From: Candidatus Contendibacter sp.
GTDB taxonomy: Bacteria; Pseudomonadota; Gammaproteobacteria; Competibacterales; Competibacteraceae
Direction of reading: 5' to 3'
Assembly (NCBI GenBank): GCA_029624765.1
Contig: JARSSO010000057.1
Span: forward strand, 1-43,209
DNA: 43,209 nt
Shown here: piece by piece, positions 23,007-31,011 of the stretch
Layout: each line of letters starts with the position of its first letter
Position numbering within the stretch: the stretch's first letter is position 1
Program-made: the position numbers and the translations under genes
The notes under the pieces: generated by a model
What the model was told of the DNA's origin: nothing
Databases searched by the model: none
The model's input: only the letters and a program-made list of their open reading frames with translations

Positions 23007-24779
23007 ATGAAACCGAACCGTCAGGCTAGCGAACATACTTTTCGAAGTTGGGATGGCGCCGAACTGTTCTATCGGGCATGGTTGCCCGAACGGAACATGA
23101 ACCAGGCGATCATCCTGTTCCATCGCGGCCACGAGCATTCCGGTCGCTGGCAGGATGTAGTGGACAAGCTCGATTTGCCCGATTTCGCGCTGTTTGCCTG
23201 GGATGCGCGAGGTCACGGCCGCAGTCCCGGCGAGCGCGGTTACGCGGAGCATCTCGGCGTGCTGACGCGGGATGTGGACAGCTTCGTCAGCCACGTTTCC
23301 CGGCACTACGGTATCTCGATGGAGAACATCGCCGTGCTCGCGCACAGCGTCGGCAGCGTGCTGGTAGCGAACTGGGTTCACGATTACGCACCAAAAATTC
23401 GCGCCCTGGTGCTGGGCAGTCCGGCGTTGCGGGTGCGGCTGTACGTCCCCTTCGCGATTCCGGCCCTGCGCCTGCTGCTGAAATTCAAGCCGAAAGCCTT
23501 CGTCAACAGCTACGTCAAGGCCAAGCTGCTGACCCACGATCCAGCGAAGATCGAAAGCTACGACGCCGATCCGCTGATTACCCGTTGCATCGCGGTCAAT
23601 CTGCTGGTGGATTTGTTCGACGCCGGCCGCAAGCTGGTGGAGGACGCGGCGGCGATCACCGCGCCGACCCTGGTTCTGACCTCCGGGGCGGACTGGGTGG
23701 TGGACCAGGAGGTCCAGCGCCGGTTCTTCGAGCGGCTGGGTTCGCCCGTGAAGGAGATGCACGTCTATCCGGGCTTTTTCCACGATACCTTCAATGAGAA
23801 GGACAACCATTTGCCGCTGGGCGCCGCGCGCCGCTTCATCCTGGACGCCTTCGCCCAGCCCCGGCGCGAACCTTCGTTGCTGGAGGCGGATCGCAACAGT
23901 CCCACCCAGCGAGAATACGAGGCCCTGGCCAATCCACCGTTTCCCTTTTCCTTCAAGGGCATCCGGTACGCCTTAAGCCGGTTCGGGCTGCGCGCCATCG
24001 GCGCCCGGTTGAGTCGGGGGTTGAAGCTCGGTGTGCAAACCGGCTTCGACTCGGGCGCGACACTGGATTACGTCTATCGCAACCAACCCAAGGGCTTGAC
24101 TGCCCTGGGCAGGATGATCGATCAAAATTACCTGAACGCCATCGGCTGGCGCGGTATCCGCCTGCGCAAGACGCATCTGGAAAAACTGTTGCGCCGGGCC
24201 ATGGCCGATCTGCGCGCGGCGGGCCGACCGGTTCACATCGTCGACATCGCCGCCGGTCACGGTCGCTACGTGCTGGATGCGGTGCGCGAGCATCCCGATA
24301 TTCCCGCCACTGGCCTGCTGCGGGATTTCAGCGACAGCAACGTGGCGGCCGGGCGGCGTCTGATCGCCGAATATGGTCTGGCGGAGCGTTTCGCTTTCGA
24401 GCAGGGCGACGCCTTCGATCCGGCCAGCCTGTCCACGTTGCCCCGAACCGCCACCATTGGCATCGTTTCGGGTCTGTACGAGTTGTTTCCAGAAAATGGA
24501 CCGGTGCGCGCGTCCCTGGCGGGTCTGGCCGAAGCGGTGGTTCCCAGCGGCTATCTGCTCTATACCGGTCAACCCTGGCATCCGCAGATCGAGTTGATCG
24601 CCCGGACGTTGACCAGTCATCGGGGCGGTGCGCCGTGGATCATGCGGCGCCGGACCCAGCAGGAAATGGATCAACTGGTCGCCGAGGCCGGCTTTGAAAA
24701 GATCGCGCAGGAGACCGATCCCTGGGGGATTTTCACGGTTTCGCTGGCCCGACGGCGGGAGAAGACTGGCCATGGCTAA
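23007..24779 (+). CDS. ynbC: Alpha/beta hydrolase fused to a SAM-dependent methyltransferase (YnbC-like)
   Basis: The 590-residue protein has two enzymes in one chain. Residues 1-290 are a monoacylglycerol-lipase or lysophospholipase-like hydrolase: LFHRGHEHSGRW (oxyanion region), AWDARGHGRS and nucleophile S114 in LAHSVGS; a later D and H (GADWVVD, GFFHDTF) complete the triad. From about residue 400 a class I methyltransferase follows, with IVDIAAGHGRYVLDAV as SAM loop I near 410-425 and RDFSDSN as the acidic second strand. This arrangement and about this length are those of E. coli YnbC. First gene of the sigma-54 operon; it overlaps the next gene by 8 bp. It could deacylate a lipid and methylate its head group; the substrate is unknown. 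Confidence 0.88.
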   Translation: MKPNRQASEHTFRSWDGAELFYRAWLPERNMNQAIILFHRGHEHSGRWQDVVDKLDLPDFALFAWDARGHGRSPGERGYAEHLGVLTRDVDSFVSHVSRHYGISMENIAVLAHSVGSVLVANWVHDYAPKIRALVLGSPALRVRLYVPFAIPALRLLLKFKPKAFVNSYVKAKLLTHDPAKIESYDADPLITRCIAVNLLVDLFDAGRKLVEDAAAITAPTLVLTSGADWVVDQEVQRRFFERLGSPVKEMHVYPGFFHDTFNEKDNHLPLGAARRFILDAFAQPRREPSLLEADRNSPTQREYEALANPPFPFSFKGIRYALSRFGLRAIGARLSRGLKLGVQTGFDSGATLDYVYRNQPKGLTALGRMIDQNYLNAIGWRGIRLRKTHLEKLLRRAMADLRAAGRPVHIVDIAAGHGRYVLDAVREHPDIPATGLLRDFSDSNVAAGRRLIAEYGLAERFAFEQGDAFDPASLSTLPRTATIGIVSGLYELFPENGPVRASLAGLAEAVVPSGYLLYTGQPWHPQIELIARTLTSHRGGAPWIMRRRTQQEMDQLVAEAGFEKIAQETDPWGIFTVSLARRREKTGHG

Positions 24780-26127
24780 GCGCAAGATCGAAATTGCCGA
24801 GCCGCGCCCCTGGCGGGCGGGGATCGCCTGGATGCTGTGCGTGCTTGGACCAGGGTTTTTTCTGGTTTACGGTGCGTGCAACGCGCTGACCGGGCTGCGT
24901 CCTGAAGTGGACAGTTTCTTTTTCGAGTGGGAGCGCCGGATTCCAGTGTTGCCCTGGACCATCATCCCCTACTGGTCACTCGACCTGTTTTATGCGTTCT
25001 CGGTGCTGTTGTGTCGCACCCGCCCGGAGCTGGATCGGCACGCCTGGCGCATCGTTACCGCCGTGCTGCTGTCCGCCGTGGGTTTCCTGCTCTTTCCGCT
25101 CCGGTTCGCCTTTCCCCGGCCTGAAGTTGAAGGGACGTTCGGAACCTTGTTCCAGGCGCTGTACGGCTTCGATCAACCCTTCAACCAGGCGCCTTCCCTG
25201 CACATCAGTCTGGGCATGATCATGTGGTATCTCTACGCCAAATACACGCGCGGAACGTCGCGCTGGTTGCTGCACGGCTGGTTTGTCCTGATCTTCGCGT
25301 CCACCCTGACCACCTGGCAGCATCATGTCATCGACCTGCCGACCGGGATTTTGGTCGGCGTGATCGCGTTCTGGCTGTTTCCCGATCCGGTGGCCGATTC
25401 TAACGGCAAGACCGTCACTTATCGGCCGATGGGCGGGATTCGGCTGGCCGGGCGCTATCTGGCCGGGGCGGTGCTCAGTCTTGCCCTGGCCCTGCAAGGC
25501 GGGTTTTGGCTGCTGTTCCTTTGGCCGGCGGTTTCCCTGGGGATTGTCGCGGCGGCCTACGCCGGTCTGGGTCCGGTCGTGTTCCGAAAAGAGGGCGGGC
25601 GACTGTCCCTGGCGGCCAAGCTGGTGTTGGGACCCTATCTGGTCGGTCAATACCTGTCATGGCGGCGGTATCGACGCAATATGGCCGCCCCGCTCGCCGA
25701 AGTCGCGCCGGAAGTATTCATCGGCGCGCGGCTCGACGACCGGGAAGCTGAAGCCTTCGCTGCCGCCCATCCCCGGCTTCTGACCCTCGATCTTACCGGG
25801 GATTTCGATGAGGCCAGTTCTCTGCGTGCGGGTGATTATGTCAATCTACAGATCATGGACTTGACCGGTCCGCCACCTTGCGCCCTGCGTGACGCGGCGG
25901 TCGATATCGAAACGGCGGTTCGGCAAGGCAGGTTCGTGTTGATTCATTGCGCCCTCGGTTATTCCCGTAGCGCGTGCATCGCGGCGCACTGGCTGGCGGT
26001 TACGGGACGCGCTCGCTCCTTTCAGGAAGCACTCGAACGGGTGCGCGTGGCCCGCCCTGGCATTGTCGTTGCGCCAAGTTCATGGGTCACGCTCGCCGCT
26101 GCCCAAGCGGCGCGGGAGGTCGCATGA
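24772..26127 (+). CDS. ynbD: PAP2-type membrane phosphatase fused to a dual-specificity phosphatase (YnbD-like)
   Basis: The 451-residue protein begins with an inner-membrane PAP2-like domain of about six helices; its motifs are RFAFPRPE, NQAPSLHISLGM (PSGH equivalent) and TWQHHVIDLPTGILVG (His and Asp of the third motif). Two further helices lead to a cytosolic cysteine phosphatase domain with HCALGYSRS (C393 and the CX5R loop) near the C-terminus. The fusion matches E. coli YnbD. It would remove phosphates from lipid phosphates and possibly also phosphatidylglycerol-phosphate or phosphoinositide-like head groups. ATG 24772 overlaps ynbC and its TGA overlaps the next ATG, so translation is coupled. 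Confidence 0.87.
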   Translation: MAKRKIEIAEPRPWRAGIAWMLCVLGPGFFLVYGACNALTGLRPEVDSFFFEWERRIPVLPWTIIPYWSLDLFYAFSVLLCRTRPELDRHAWRIVTAVLLSAVGFLLFPLRFAFPRPEVEGTFGTLFQALYGFDQPFNQAPSLHISLGMIMWYLYAKYTRGTSRWLLHGWFVLIFASTLTTWQHHVIDLPTGILVGVIAFWLFPDPVADSNGKTVTYRPMGGIRLAGRYLAGAVLSLALALQGGFWLLFLWPAVSLGIVAAAYAGLGPVVFRKEGGRLSLAAKLVLGPYLVGQYLSWRRYRRNMAAPLAEVAPEVFIGARLDDREAEAFAAAHPRLLTLDLTGDFDEASSLRAGDYVNLQIMDLTGPPPCALRDAAVDIETAVRQGRFVLIHCALGYSRSACIAAHWLAVTGRARSFQEALERVRVARPGIVVAPSSWVTLAAAQAAREVA

Positions 26128-26741
26128 TCACCCTGTACGATCTCAAGCCCCGTTTTCAGAACGGGCTGCGTCCGGTCGCGCGCGGGTTGCACGGTCGAGG
26201 CGTCAGCGCCAATCAGGTCACGGTCGCCGCGCTGGCGCTGGCGGTCGCCGCAGCCGGGATCATGACCCTGTGGCCAACGCCGACGACGCTGTTGCTGTTG
26301 CCACCGGTATTGTTCCTGCGCATGGCGTTGAATGCTCTCGACGGAATGCTGGCCCGTGAGTTTCAGCAACCGACTCCGCTGGGCGCGATTTTGAACGAAC
26401 TGGGCGACGTGCTGGCCGACGCCGCCCTGTATCTGCCGCTGGTTCTGATTCCCGGCGTGCCGGTTGCGCCGGTGGCGGCGTTGGTATGGTTGGCGTTGCT
26501 CAGCGAATTTTGCGGCGTGGTCGCGGTGCAAATCGGCGCCCACCGCCGCTACGATGGACCCTTGGGCAAAAGCGACCGCGCCCTGTTGCTCGGCGGAATT
26601 GCTGTGCTGCTGGGTTGCGGCGTGCCGACCGGTTTCTGGCTGGCGGTTACCCTGTGGGTTGCCAACGGCTTGCTGATGCTGACCTGTTTTAACCGATTGC
26701 GCGCCGCGTTACGGGAGATCGCGCCATGTCCATCGCGTTGA
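26124..26741 (+). CDS. ynbA: CDP-alcohol phosphatidyltransferase (YnbA-like)
   Basis: A 205-residue integral membrane enzyme with five to six helices. The family motif D-G-x2-A-R-x8-G-x3-D-x3-D appears as DGMLAREFQQPTPLGAILNELGD: all positions fit except that the third acidic residue is Asn (ILNE). The family joins CDP-diacylglycerol to an alcohol such as glycerol-3-phosphate, serine or inositol phosphate, releasing CMP. GPLGKSDRALL after the motif also matches E. coli YnbA as I recall it. It overlaps ynbD by ATGA and the cytidylyltransferase by 16 bp. The acceptor alcohol is unknown. Confidence 0.88.
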   Translation: MITLYDLKPRFQNGLRPVARGLHGRGVSANQVTVAALALAVAAAGIMTLWPTPTTLLLLPPVLFLRMALNALDGMLAREFQQPTPLGAILNELGDVLADAALYLPLVLIPGVPVAPVAALVWLALLSEFCGVVAVQIGAHRRYDGPLGKSDRALLLGGIAVLLGCGVPTGFWLAVTLWVANGLLMLTCFNRLRAALREIAPCPSR

Positions 26742-27652
26742 CATCGCCGGTGATGATGATTCTGGGTGGGGTATGGGCGCTGCTGGCGCTGGCGACCGCC
26801 GTGGTGTGGTGGTTGGCGCCCGCGCCCGAGAGCGAACTGCGCCAACGGATTCGCAGTTGGTGGCTGATCGTGGCGCTGTGTTCGCTGGCGCTGGCGTTCA
26901 GCCGCGCCGCCGCTCTGGTGTTTTTCGGCCTGGTCAGCTTCCTGGCCCTCAAGGAATACCTGACCTTGATTCCCACTCGCCAGACCGACCGCCGGGTCCT
27001 GTTCTGGGCCTATCTGAGCATCCCGGTGCAGTACTTCTGGATTGGGATCGAATGGTACGGGATGTTCATCATCTTCATCCCGGTTTACCTGTTTTTGCTG
27101 CTGCCGGTCGCGATGGTGCTGAGCGGGGAGACCCAAGGTTATTTGCGCGCCGCCGGCACGCTGCACTGGGGCTTGATGAGTATGGTGTTCAGCCTGAGTC
27201 ATCTGGCCTATCTGCTGGTGTTGCCGGAAGGAGAGTATCCGCAAGTCAGCGGGCCGGGTCTGGTGCTGTTCCTGTTGCTGCTGACCGAGTTGAACGACGT
27301 GGCGCAGTATTGTTGGGGCAAGCTGTTGGGGAAGCACAAGATTTCACCCACGGTCAGCCCGAACAAGACGGTGGAGGGCTTCGTCGGCGGGGTGTTGACC
27401 ACCGTGCCGCTGGCGGCGTTGCTGGCGCCGTGGCTGACGCCGTTTTCCGTCCTCGATAGCCTGCTGGCCGGGGCGCTGATCGCGGTGGCCGGTTTCTTCG
27501 GCGATTTGAGCCTGTCGGCGCTGAAGCGCGATCTCGGCATCAAGGACAGCGGCAATCTGCTGCCGGGCCACGGCGGCATTCTCGACCGGGTCGACAGCCT
27601 GACCTACACCGCGCCGCTGTTCTTCCATTTCACCCGCTACTACTACTTCTGA
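26726..27652 (+). CDS. ynbB: CdsA-family phosphatidate cytidylyltransferase (YnbB-like)
   Basis: A 308-residue polytopic membrane enzyme that makes CDP-diacylglycerol from phosphatidate and CTP. The CdsA signature is complete: SALKRDLGIKDSGNLLPGHG followed by GILDRVDS. NDVAQYCWGKLLGKH and SPNKTVEGFVGG are also typical. ATG 26726 follows GGAG. It sits directly after the phosphatidyltransferase that would consume its product, which implies a dedicated CDP-lipid supply separate from the housekeeping cdsA. The order hydrolase, phosphatase, transferase, cytidylyltransferase corresponds to ynbC-D-A-B, a rearrangement of the E. coli order. Confidence 0.9.
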   Translation: MSIALTSPVMMILGGVWALLALATAVVWWLAPAPESELRQRIRSWWLIVALCSLALAFSRAAALVFFGLVSFLALKEYLTLIPTRQTDRRVLFWAYLSIPVQYFWIGIEWYGMFIIFIPVYLFLLLPVAMVLSGETQGYLRAAGTLHWGLMSMVFSLSHLAYLLVLPEGEYPQVSGPGLVLFLLLLTELNDVAQYCWGKLLGKHKISPTVSPNKTVEGFVGGVLTTVPLAALLAPWLTPFSVLDSLLAGALIAVAGFFGDLSLSALKRDLGIKDSGNLLPGHGGILDRVDSLTYTAPLFFHFTRYYYF

Positions 27653-27654
27653 GC

Positions 27655-28272
27655 ATGGCCATGGGCTACGCCGCGTTGCGCTGGTTGTTTTTCCTGCTGA
27701 TCGTCAAGCCGTTCCTGCTGCTGGCGGTTGGGGTCAACGTGCGCCGCCGCGACCGCCTGCCCGCCGCTGGTCCCGCCCTGATCGTCGCCAACCACAACAG
27801 TCATCTCGATGCGCTGGTCTTGATGGCGCTATTGCCATTGTGGTTGTTGCCCCGGCTACGACCCGTGGCTTCAGCGGATTATTTTCTCAGCAATCGCTGG
27901 CGGGCGTGGTTCGCTACCCGCGTGATCGGGATCATTCCAGTGACGGCAGGCGGCGGCTGTTCGCACGCCGACGTGCTGGGACCGGTGCGGGACGCGCTGG
28001 CGGCCGGCGACATCGTGATCTTCTTCCCGGAAGGCACCCGCGGCGAACCGGAACGGCTGGGTAAGCTCAAGACCGGCATCGTCTGGCTGGTTCAACAAGT
28101 ACCGAACTTGCCCATTTACCCGGTTCGCCTGCACGGGCTGGGCAAGGTATTGCCCAAGGGCGACTGGTTGCCGGTTCCGTTCTTCTGCGACGCCTGGGTG
28201 GGCGAACCGCTGCGCTGGCGCGGCGACCGGCGCCAGTTCCTGACCGCGCTGGCGGCGAGTCTGGGCGGTTAG
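27655..28272 (+). CDS. PlsC-like 1-acyl-glycerol-3-phosphate acyltransferase
   Basis: A 205-residue membrane-associated acyltransferase with one N-terminal helix (WLFFLLIVKPFLLLAV). The catalytic HX4D is visible as NHNSHLD, with later motifs FFPEGTRGEPE and YPVRLHGLGK. It would acylate a lysophosphatidate-type acceptor, supplying phosphatidate to the CdsA-like enzyme just upstream. It starts 2 bp after the ynbB stop (ATG 27655; ATG 27661 is possible) and has no ribosome site of its own, so it belongs to the same operon. E. coli ynbABCD has no such fifth gene. Confidence 0.87.
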   Translation: MAMGYAALRWLFFLLIVKPFLLLAVGVNVRRRDRLPAAGPALIVANHNSHLDALVLMALLPLWLLPRLRPVASADYFLSNRWRAWFATRVIGIIPVTAGGGCSHADVLGPVRDALAAGDIVIFFPEGTRGEPERLGKLKTGIVWLVQQVPNLPIYPVRLHGLGKVLPKGDWLPVPFFCDAWVGEPLRWRGDRRQFLTALAASLGG

Positions 28273-28329
28273 GGGGATGGAGCCATCTCCGGTAGAATGC
28301 CGCGACTTCAACCAGGAGAGAGGAAGAGG

Positions 28330-28716
28330 ATGGCCAGTTTTCCGTTGCTTGCGATTGTCGTTGCCGCCTACACCCTGTTGGCCAGGGTCGCGCCGGGCTG
28401 GCTGGATTCGGTGTTGTTTGACTTGCCGCTGCTGTCCAGGGCGACGCTGCCGTTTCGGGGCGGCGACCTGTTGCTGGTGATCGGTCTGTTCTTGCTGTGC
28501 GTCGAGATTTACCGCGCCACCAGCAGTTCAACCGGCGCGATTCTCAACCATGTTCTGTCGCTGGTGGTGTTCATCATCGCCCTGATCGAGCTATTGGTCA
28601 TGCCACAAATGGCCAACATGACCTTCTTCCTGATCGTGTTGATGACCGTGAGCGACGTCATCGCCGGCTTCACCGTGACCATTTCCACCGCCCGGCGCGA
28701 CCTGCAGCATCCCTGA
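28330..28716 (+). CDS. Small four-helix membrane protein of unknown function
   Basis: A 128-residue protein with hydrophobic stretches at about 4-22, 48-64, 76-95 and 98-115 and almost no soluble part. ATG 28330 follows an AGGAGAGAGGAAGAGG purine run. It starts 57 bp after the acyltransferase and could still be part of the lipid operon, or have its own start (TAGAAT near 28292 resembles a -10 box). No family was recognised. thiL follows 37 bp later. Confidence 0.8.
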   Translation: MASFPLLAIVVAAYTLLARVAPGWLDSVLFDLPLLSRATLPFRGGDLLLVIGLFLLCVEIYRATSSSTGAILNHVLSLVVFIIALIELLVMPQMANMTFFLIVLMTVSDVIAGFTVTISTARRDLQHP

Positions 28717-28753
28717 ACGCGGACCCGACGCCAGCGAATTTCCCGCCTTCCTC

Positions 28754-29725
28754 ATGCCCACGTCTGAATTTTCCCTGATCGACCGCTATTTCGCCGCTCA
28801 CGGCCCGCGCCGGCTCGATGTGGCGCTGGGCATCGGCGACGACTGCGCGTTATTGGTTCCACCCCCCGGCCAGCAATTGGTGGTGACGATGGATACCCTG
28901 GTGGCGGACGTGCATTTCTTCGTCCATGCCGACCCGGAAGGTCTCGGCCACAAGGCGCTGGCGGTGAATCTGAGTGATCTGGCGGCGATGGGCGCGACGC
29001 CGGCCTGGGCGACGCTGGCGCTGACCCTGCCCAAAGCGGACGAGGATTGGCTGGAACGGTTTTGCCGGGGCCTGTTCGCGCTGGTGGATCGTTACGGCGT
29101 GCAACTGGTCGGCGGCGATACCACCCATGGGCCGACCACGGTGATCACCATCCAGGCGCACGGTTTTGTCCCGCCGGGTCTGGCGCTGCGTCGCGACGGC
29201 GCCCGGCCGGGCGATGGCGTCTACGTCACCGGCACGCCGGGCGACGCGGGTCTGGCGCTGGCGGCGGCGTATGGCAGGGCGGCGGTCGTCCCCGAAAGCC
29301 AGGCTTATGTCCAGCACCGGTTGGAACGGCCGGAACCGCGTCTGGCCGAGGGCGTGGCCTTGCGCGGCGTCGCCAGCGCCGCCATCGACATTTCCGACGG
29401 GCTGGCGCAGGACCTTGGCCACATTCTGGAGCGGAGCGGCGTTGGCGCGCGGCTGGAAGTAGACCGCTTGTCGCTGTCGTCGGCGTTGCGGACCAGCCTG
29501 GACCCGGACGCTGCCCTCGTGACCGCCTTGACGGGCGGCGATGACTACGAGTTGTGCTTTACCGTTCCCCCAGAACGGGTGGCGGCGCTGGAGAATGTGG
29601 CGGCGGGCTGGGAATGTCGCTGCAATCGTATCGGCGTCATCACGGCGGAGCCCGACTTGCGACTGGTTCGCGCCGATGGTTCCGCCTTTCATCTGGAGCG
29701 ATTGGGTTATGACCACTTTGGCTGA
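28754..29725 (+). CDS. thiL: Thiamine-monophosphate kinase
   Basis: A 323-residue enzyme that phosphorylates thiamine monophosphate to the active cofactor thiamine pyrophosphate. Motifs: LGIGDDCALL at the N-terminus, MDTLVADVHF, NLSDLAAMGATPAWATLALTLP, VGGDTTHGP, and AAIDISDGLAQDLGHIL near residue 210, followed by TGGDDYELCFT. All are standard for ThiL of the PurM-like kinase fold. No ribosome site is evident before ATG 28754. No TPP riboswitch is visible upstream. In many gammaproteobacteria thiL follows nusB or ribE; here it does not. Confidence 0.95.
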   Translation: MPTSEFSLIDRYFAAHGPRRLDVALGIGDDCALLVPPPGQQLVVTMDTLVADVHFFVHADPEGLGHKALAVNLSDLAAMGATPAWATLALTLPKADEDWLERFCRGLFALVDRYGVQLVGGDTTHGPTTVITIQAHGFVPPGLALRRDGARPGDGVYVTGTPGDAGLALAAAYGRAAVVPESQAYVQHRLERPEPRLAEGVALRGVASAAIDISDGLAQDLGHILERSGVGARLEVDRLSLSSALRTSLDPDAALVTALTGGDDYELCFTVPPERVAALENVAAGWECRCNRIGVITAEPDLRLVRADGSAFHLERLGYDHFG

Positions 29726-29732
29726 ATGATCG

Positions 29733-31010
29733 ATGACCGTGCCTTCCGATGCCTCTCGCCGTTCGGGCCGCGACATCCTGCGGATTTTCTTCAGCGGCCG
29801 GATGCTGACCGCCCTGCTGATGGGTTTTTCCTCCGGCCTGCCGCTGCTGTTGGCCACCGGATCGGTGCTCCAAGCCTGGCTGAAGGAAGCGGGCGTGGAC
29901 CTCGGCACCATCGGCCTGTTCGCGCTGGTGGGGTTGCCGTACACGTTGAAATTTTTGTGGGCGCCGCTGCTGGACCGCTTTGCGCCGATCACCGGCATGG
30001 GCCGGCGGCGCGGCTGGTTGCTGCTGATTCAAATCACGCTGATCGCGGCGATTGCGGGTCTGGGCCTGACCGACCCCGCGCGGAGTCTGCCGGGGGTGAC
30101 GCTGGCGGCGTTCCTGGTCGCGTTTTTCTCCGCTTCGCAAGATATCGTGATCGACGCCTACCGGCGCGAGTCGCTGGCCGACGACGAGCAAGGGCTGGGC
30201 GCTTCGCTCTACGTCAACGGCTACCGGATCGGGCTATTGCTGTCCTCCGGCGGCGGGCTGATTCTGGCCGATTTCATCCCGTTTCAGGCGGTGTACGGGG
30301 CGATGGCGGCGGCGATGCTGCCGGGGCTGGTCACGACCCTGCTCTGCGTCGAGCCGGACGTGCCGATGGGGACGCCCCGCACCCTGCGCGACGCCGTGGT
30401 GCAGCCGTTCGTGGAGTATTTTTCGCGCCAGGACGCCGTGCTGATCCTGTTGTTCGTGCTGCTGTACAAAGTCGGCGAGATGATGGCCAGCCAGATGACC
30501 ACGCCGTTTTATCTGGACCTGGAATTCACCAAGACCGAGATCGGCGCCGTCGTCAAACTGTTCGGGTTCTGGGCGACGGTGATCGGCGGGCTGCTCGGCG
30601 GGGTGCTGATGTTGCGGCTGGGCCTGTACCGGGCGCTGTGGCTGTTTGGCGTGTTACAGGCCATCGGGTTGGTCGGTTTCGTCATTCTGGCCCGACTCGG
30701 CCACAGCCTGCCGGGACTGGCGCTGGCGGTGTCCAGTGAGAACCTGTTCAGCGGCATGGCGACCACGGCTTACGTGGCGTTCATGGCCACGTTGACCAAC
30801 AAGAAATTCACTGCCACCCAATATGCTTTGCTCAGCAGCCTGATGGGCATTCCCCGGGTCATCGTCAACACGCCGACCGGCTATCTGGCCGAGTGGCTGG
30901 GCTGGGAAGGGTTCTTCCTGTTCTGCATGGCGTCCACCGTGCCGGGTTTATGGTTGCTGACCCGGTTTCGGGCGTGGATGGAGGCGGAACCCGCCGCGCC
31001 GCGCGACTGA
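29733..31010 (+). CDS. ampG: AmpG-type muropeptide permease
   Basis: A 425-residue major facilitator transporter with about 12 membrane helices that imports anhydromuropeptides for cell-wall recycling. The N-terminus MLTALLMGFSSGLPLLLATG and the loops WLKEAGVDLGTIGLFALVGLPYTLKFLWAPLLDR and FFSASQDIVIDAYRRE are strongly conserved in AmpG. ATG 29733 lies 7 bp after thiL, so the two are co-transcribed. It ends two bases from the end of the convergent Pat-type gene. Length is that of short AmpG forms lacking the extra C-terminal helices of E. coli. Confidence 0.93.
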   Translation: MTVPSDASRRSGRDILRIFFSGRMLTALLMGFSSGLPLLLATGSVLQAWLKEAGVDLGTIGLFALVGLPYTLKFLWAPLLDRFAPITGMGRRRGWLLLIQITLIAAIAGLGLTDPARSLPGVTLAAFLVAFFSASQDIVIDAYRRESLADDEQGLGASLYVNGYRIGLLLSSGGGLILADFIPFQAVYGAMAAAMLPGLVTTLLCVEPDVPMGTPRTLRDAVVQPFVEYFSRQDAVLILLFVLLYKVGEMMASQMTTPFYLDLEFTKTEIGAVVKLFGFWATVIGGLLGGVLMLRLGLYRALWLFGVLQAIGLVGFVILARLGHSLPGLALAVSSENLFSGMATTAYVAFMATLTNKKFTATQYALLSSLMGIPRVIVNTPTGYLAEWLGWEGFFLFCMASTVPGLWLLTRFRAWMEAEPAAPRD

Positions 31011-31011
31011 T

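Noticed and set aside
28717..28753. TPP riboswitch in front of thiL
   Set aside because: The gap is only 37 bp and lacks the conserved THI-box sequence.
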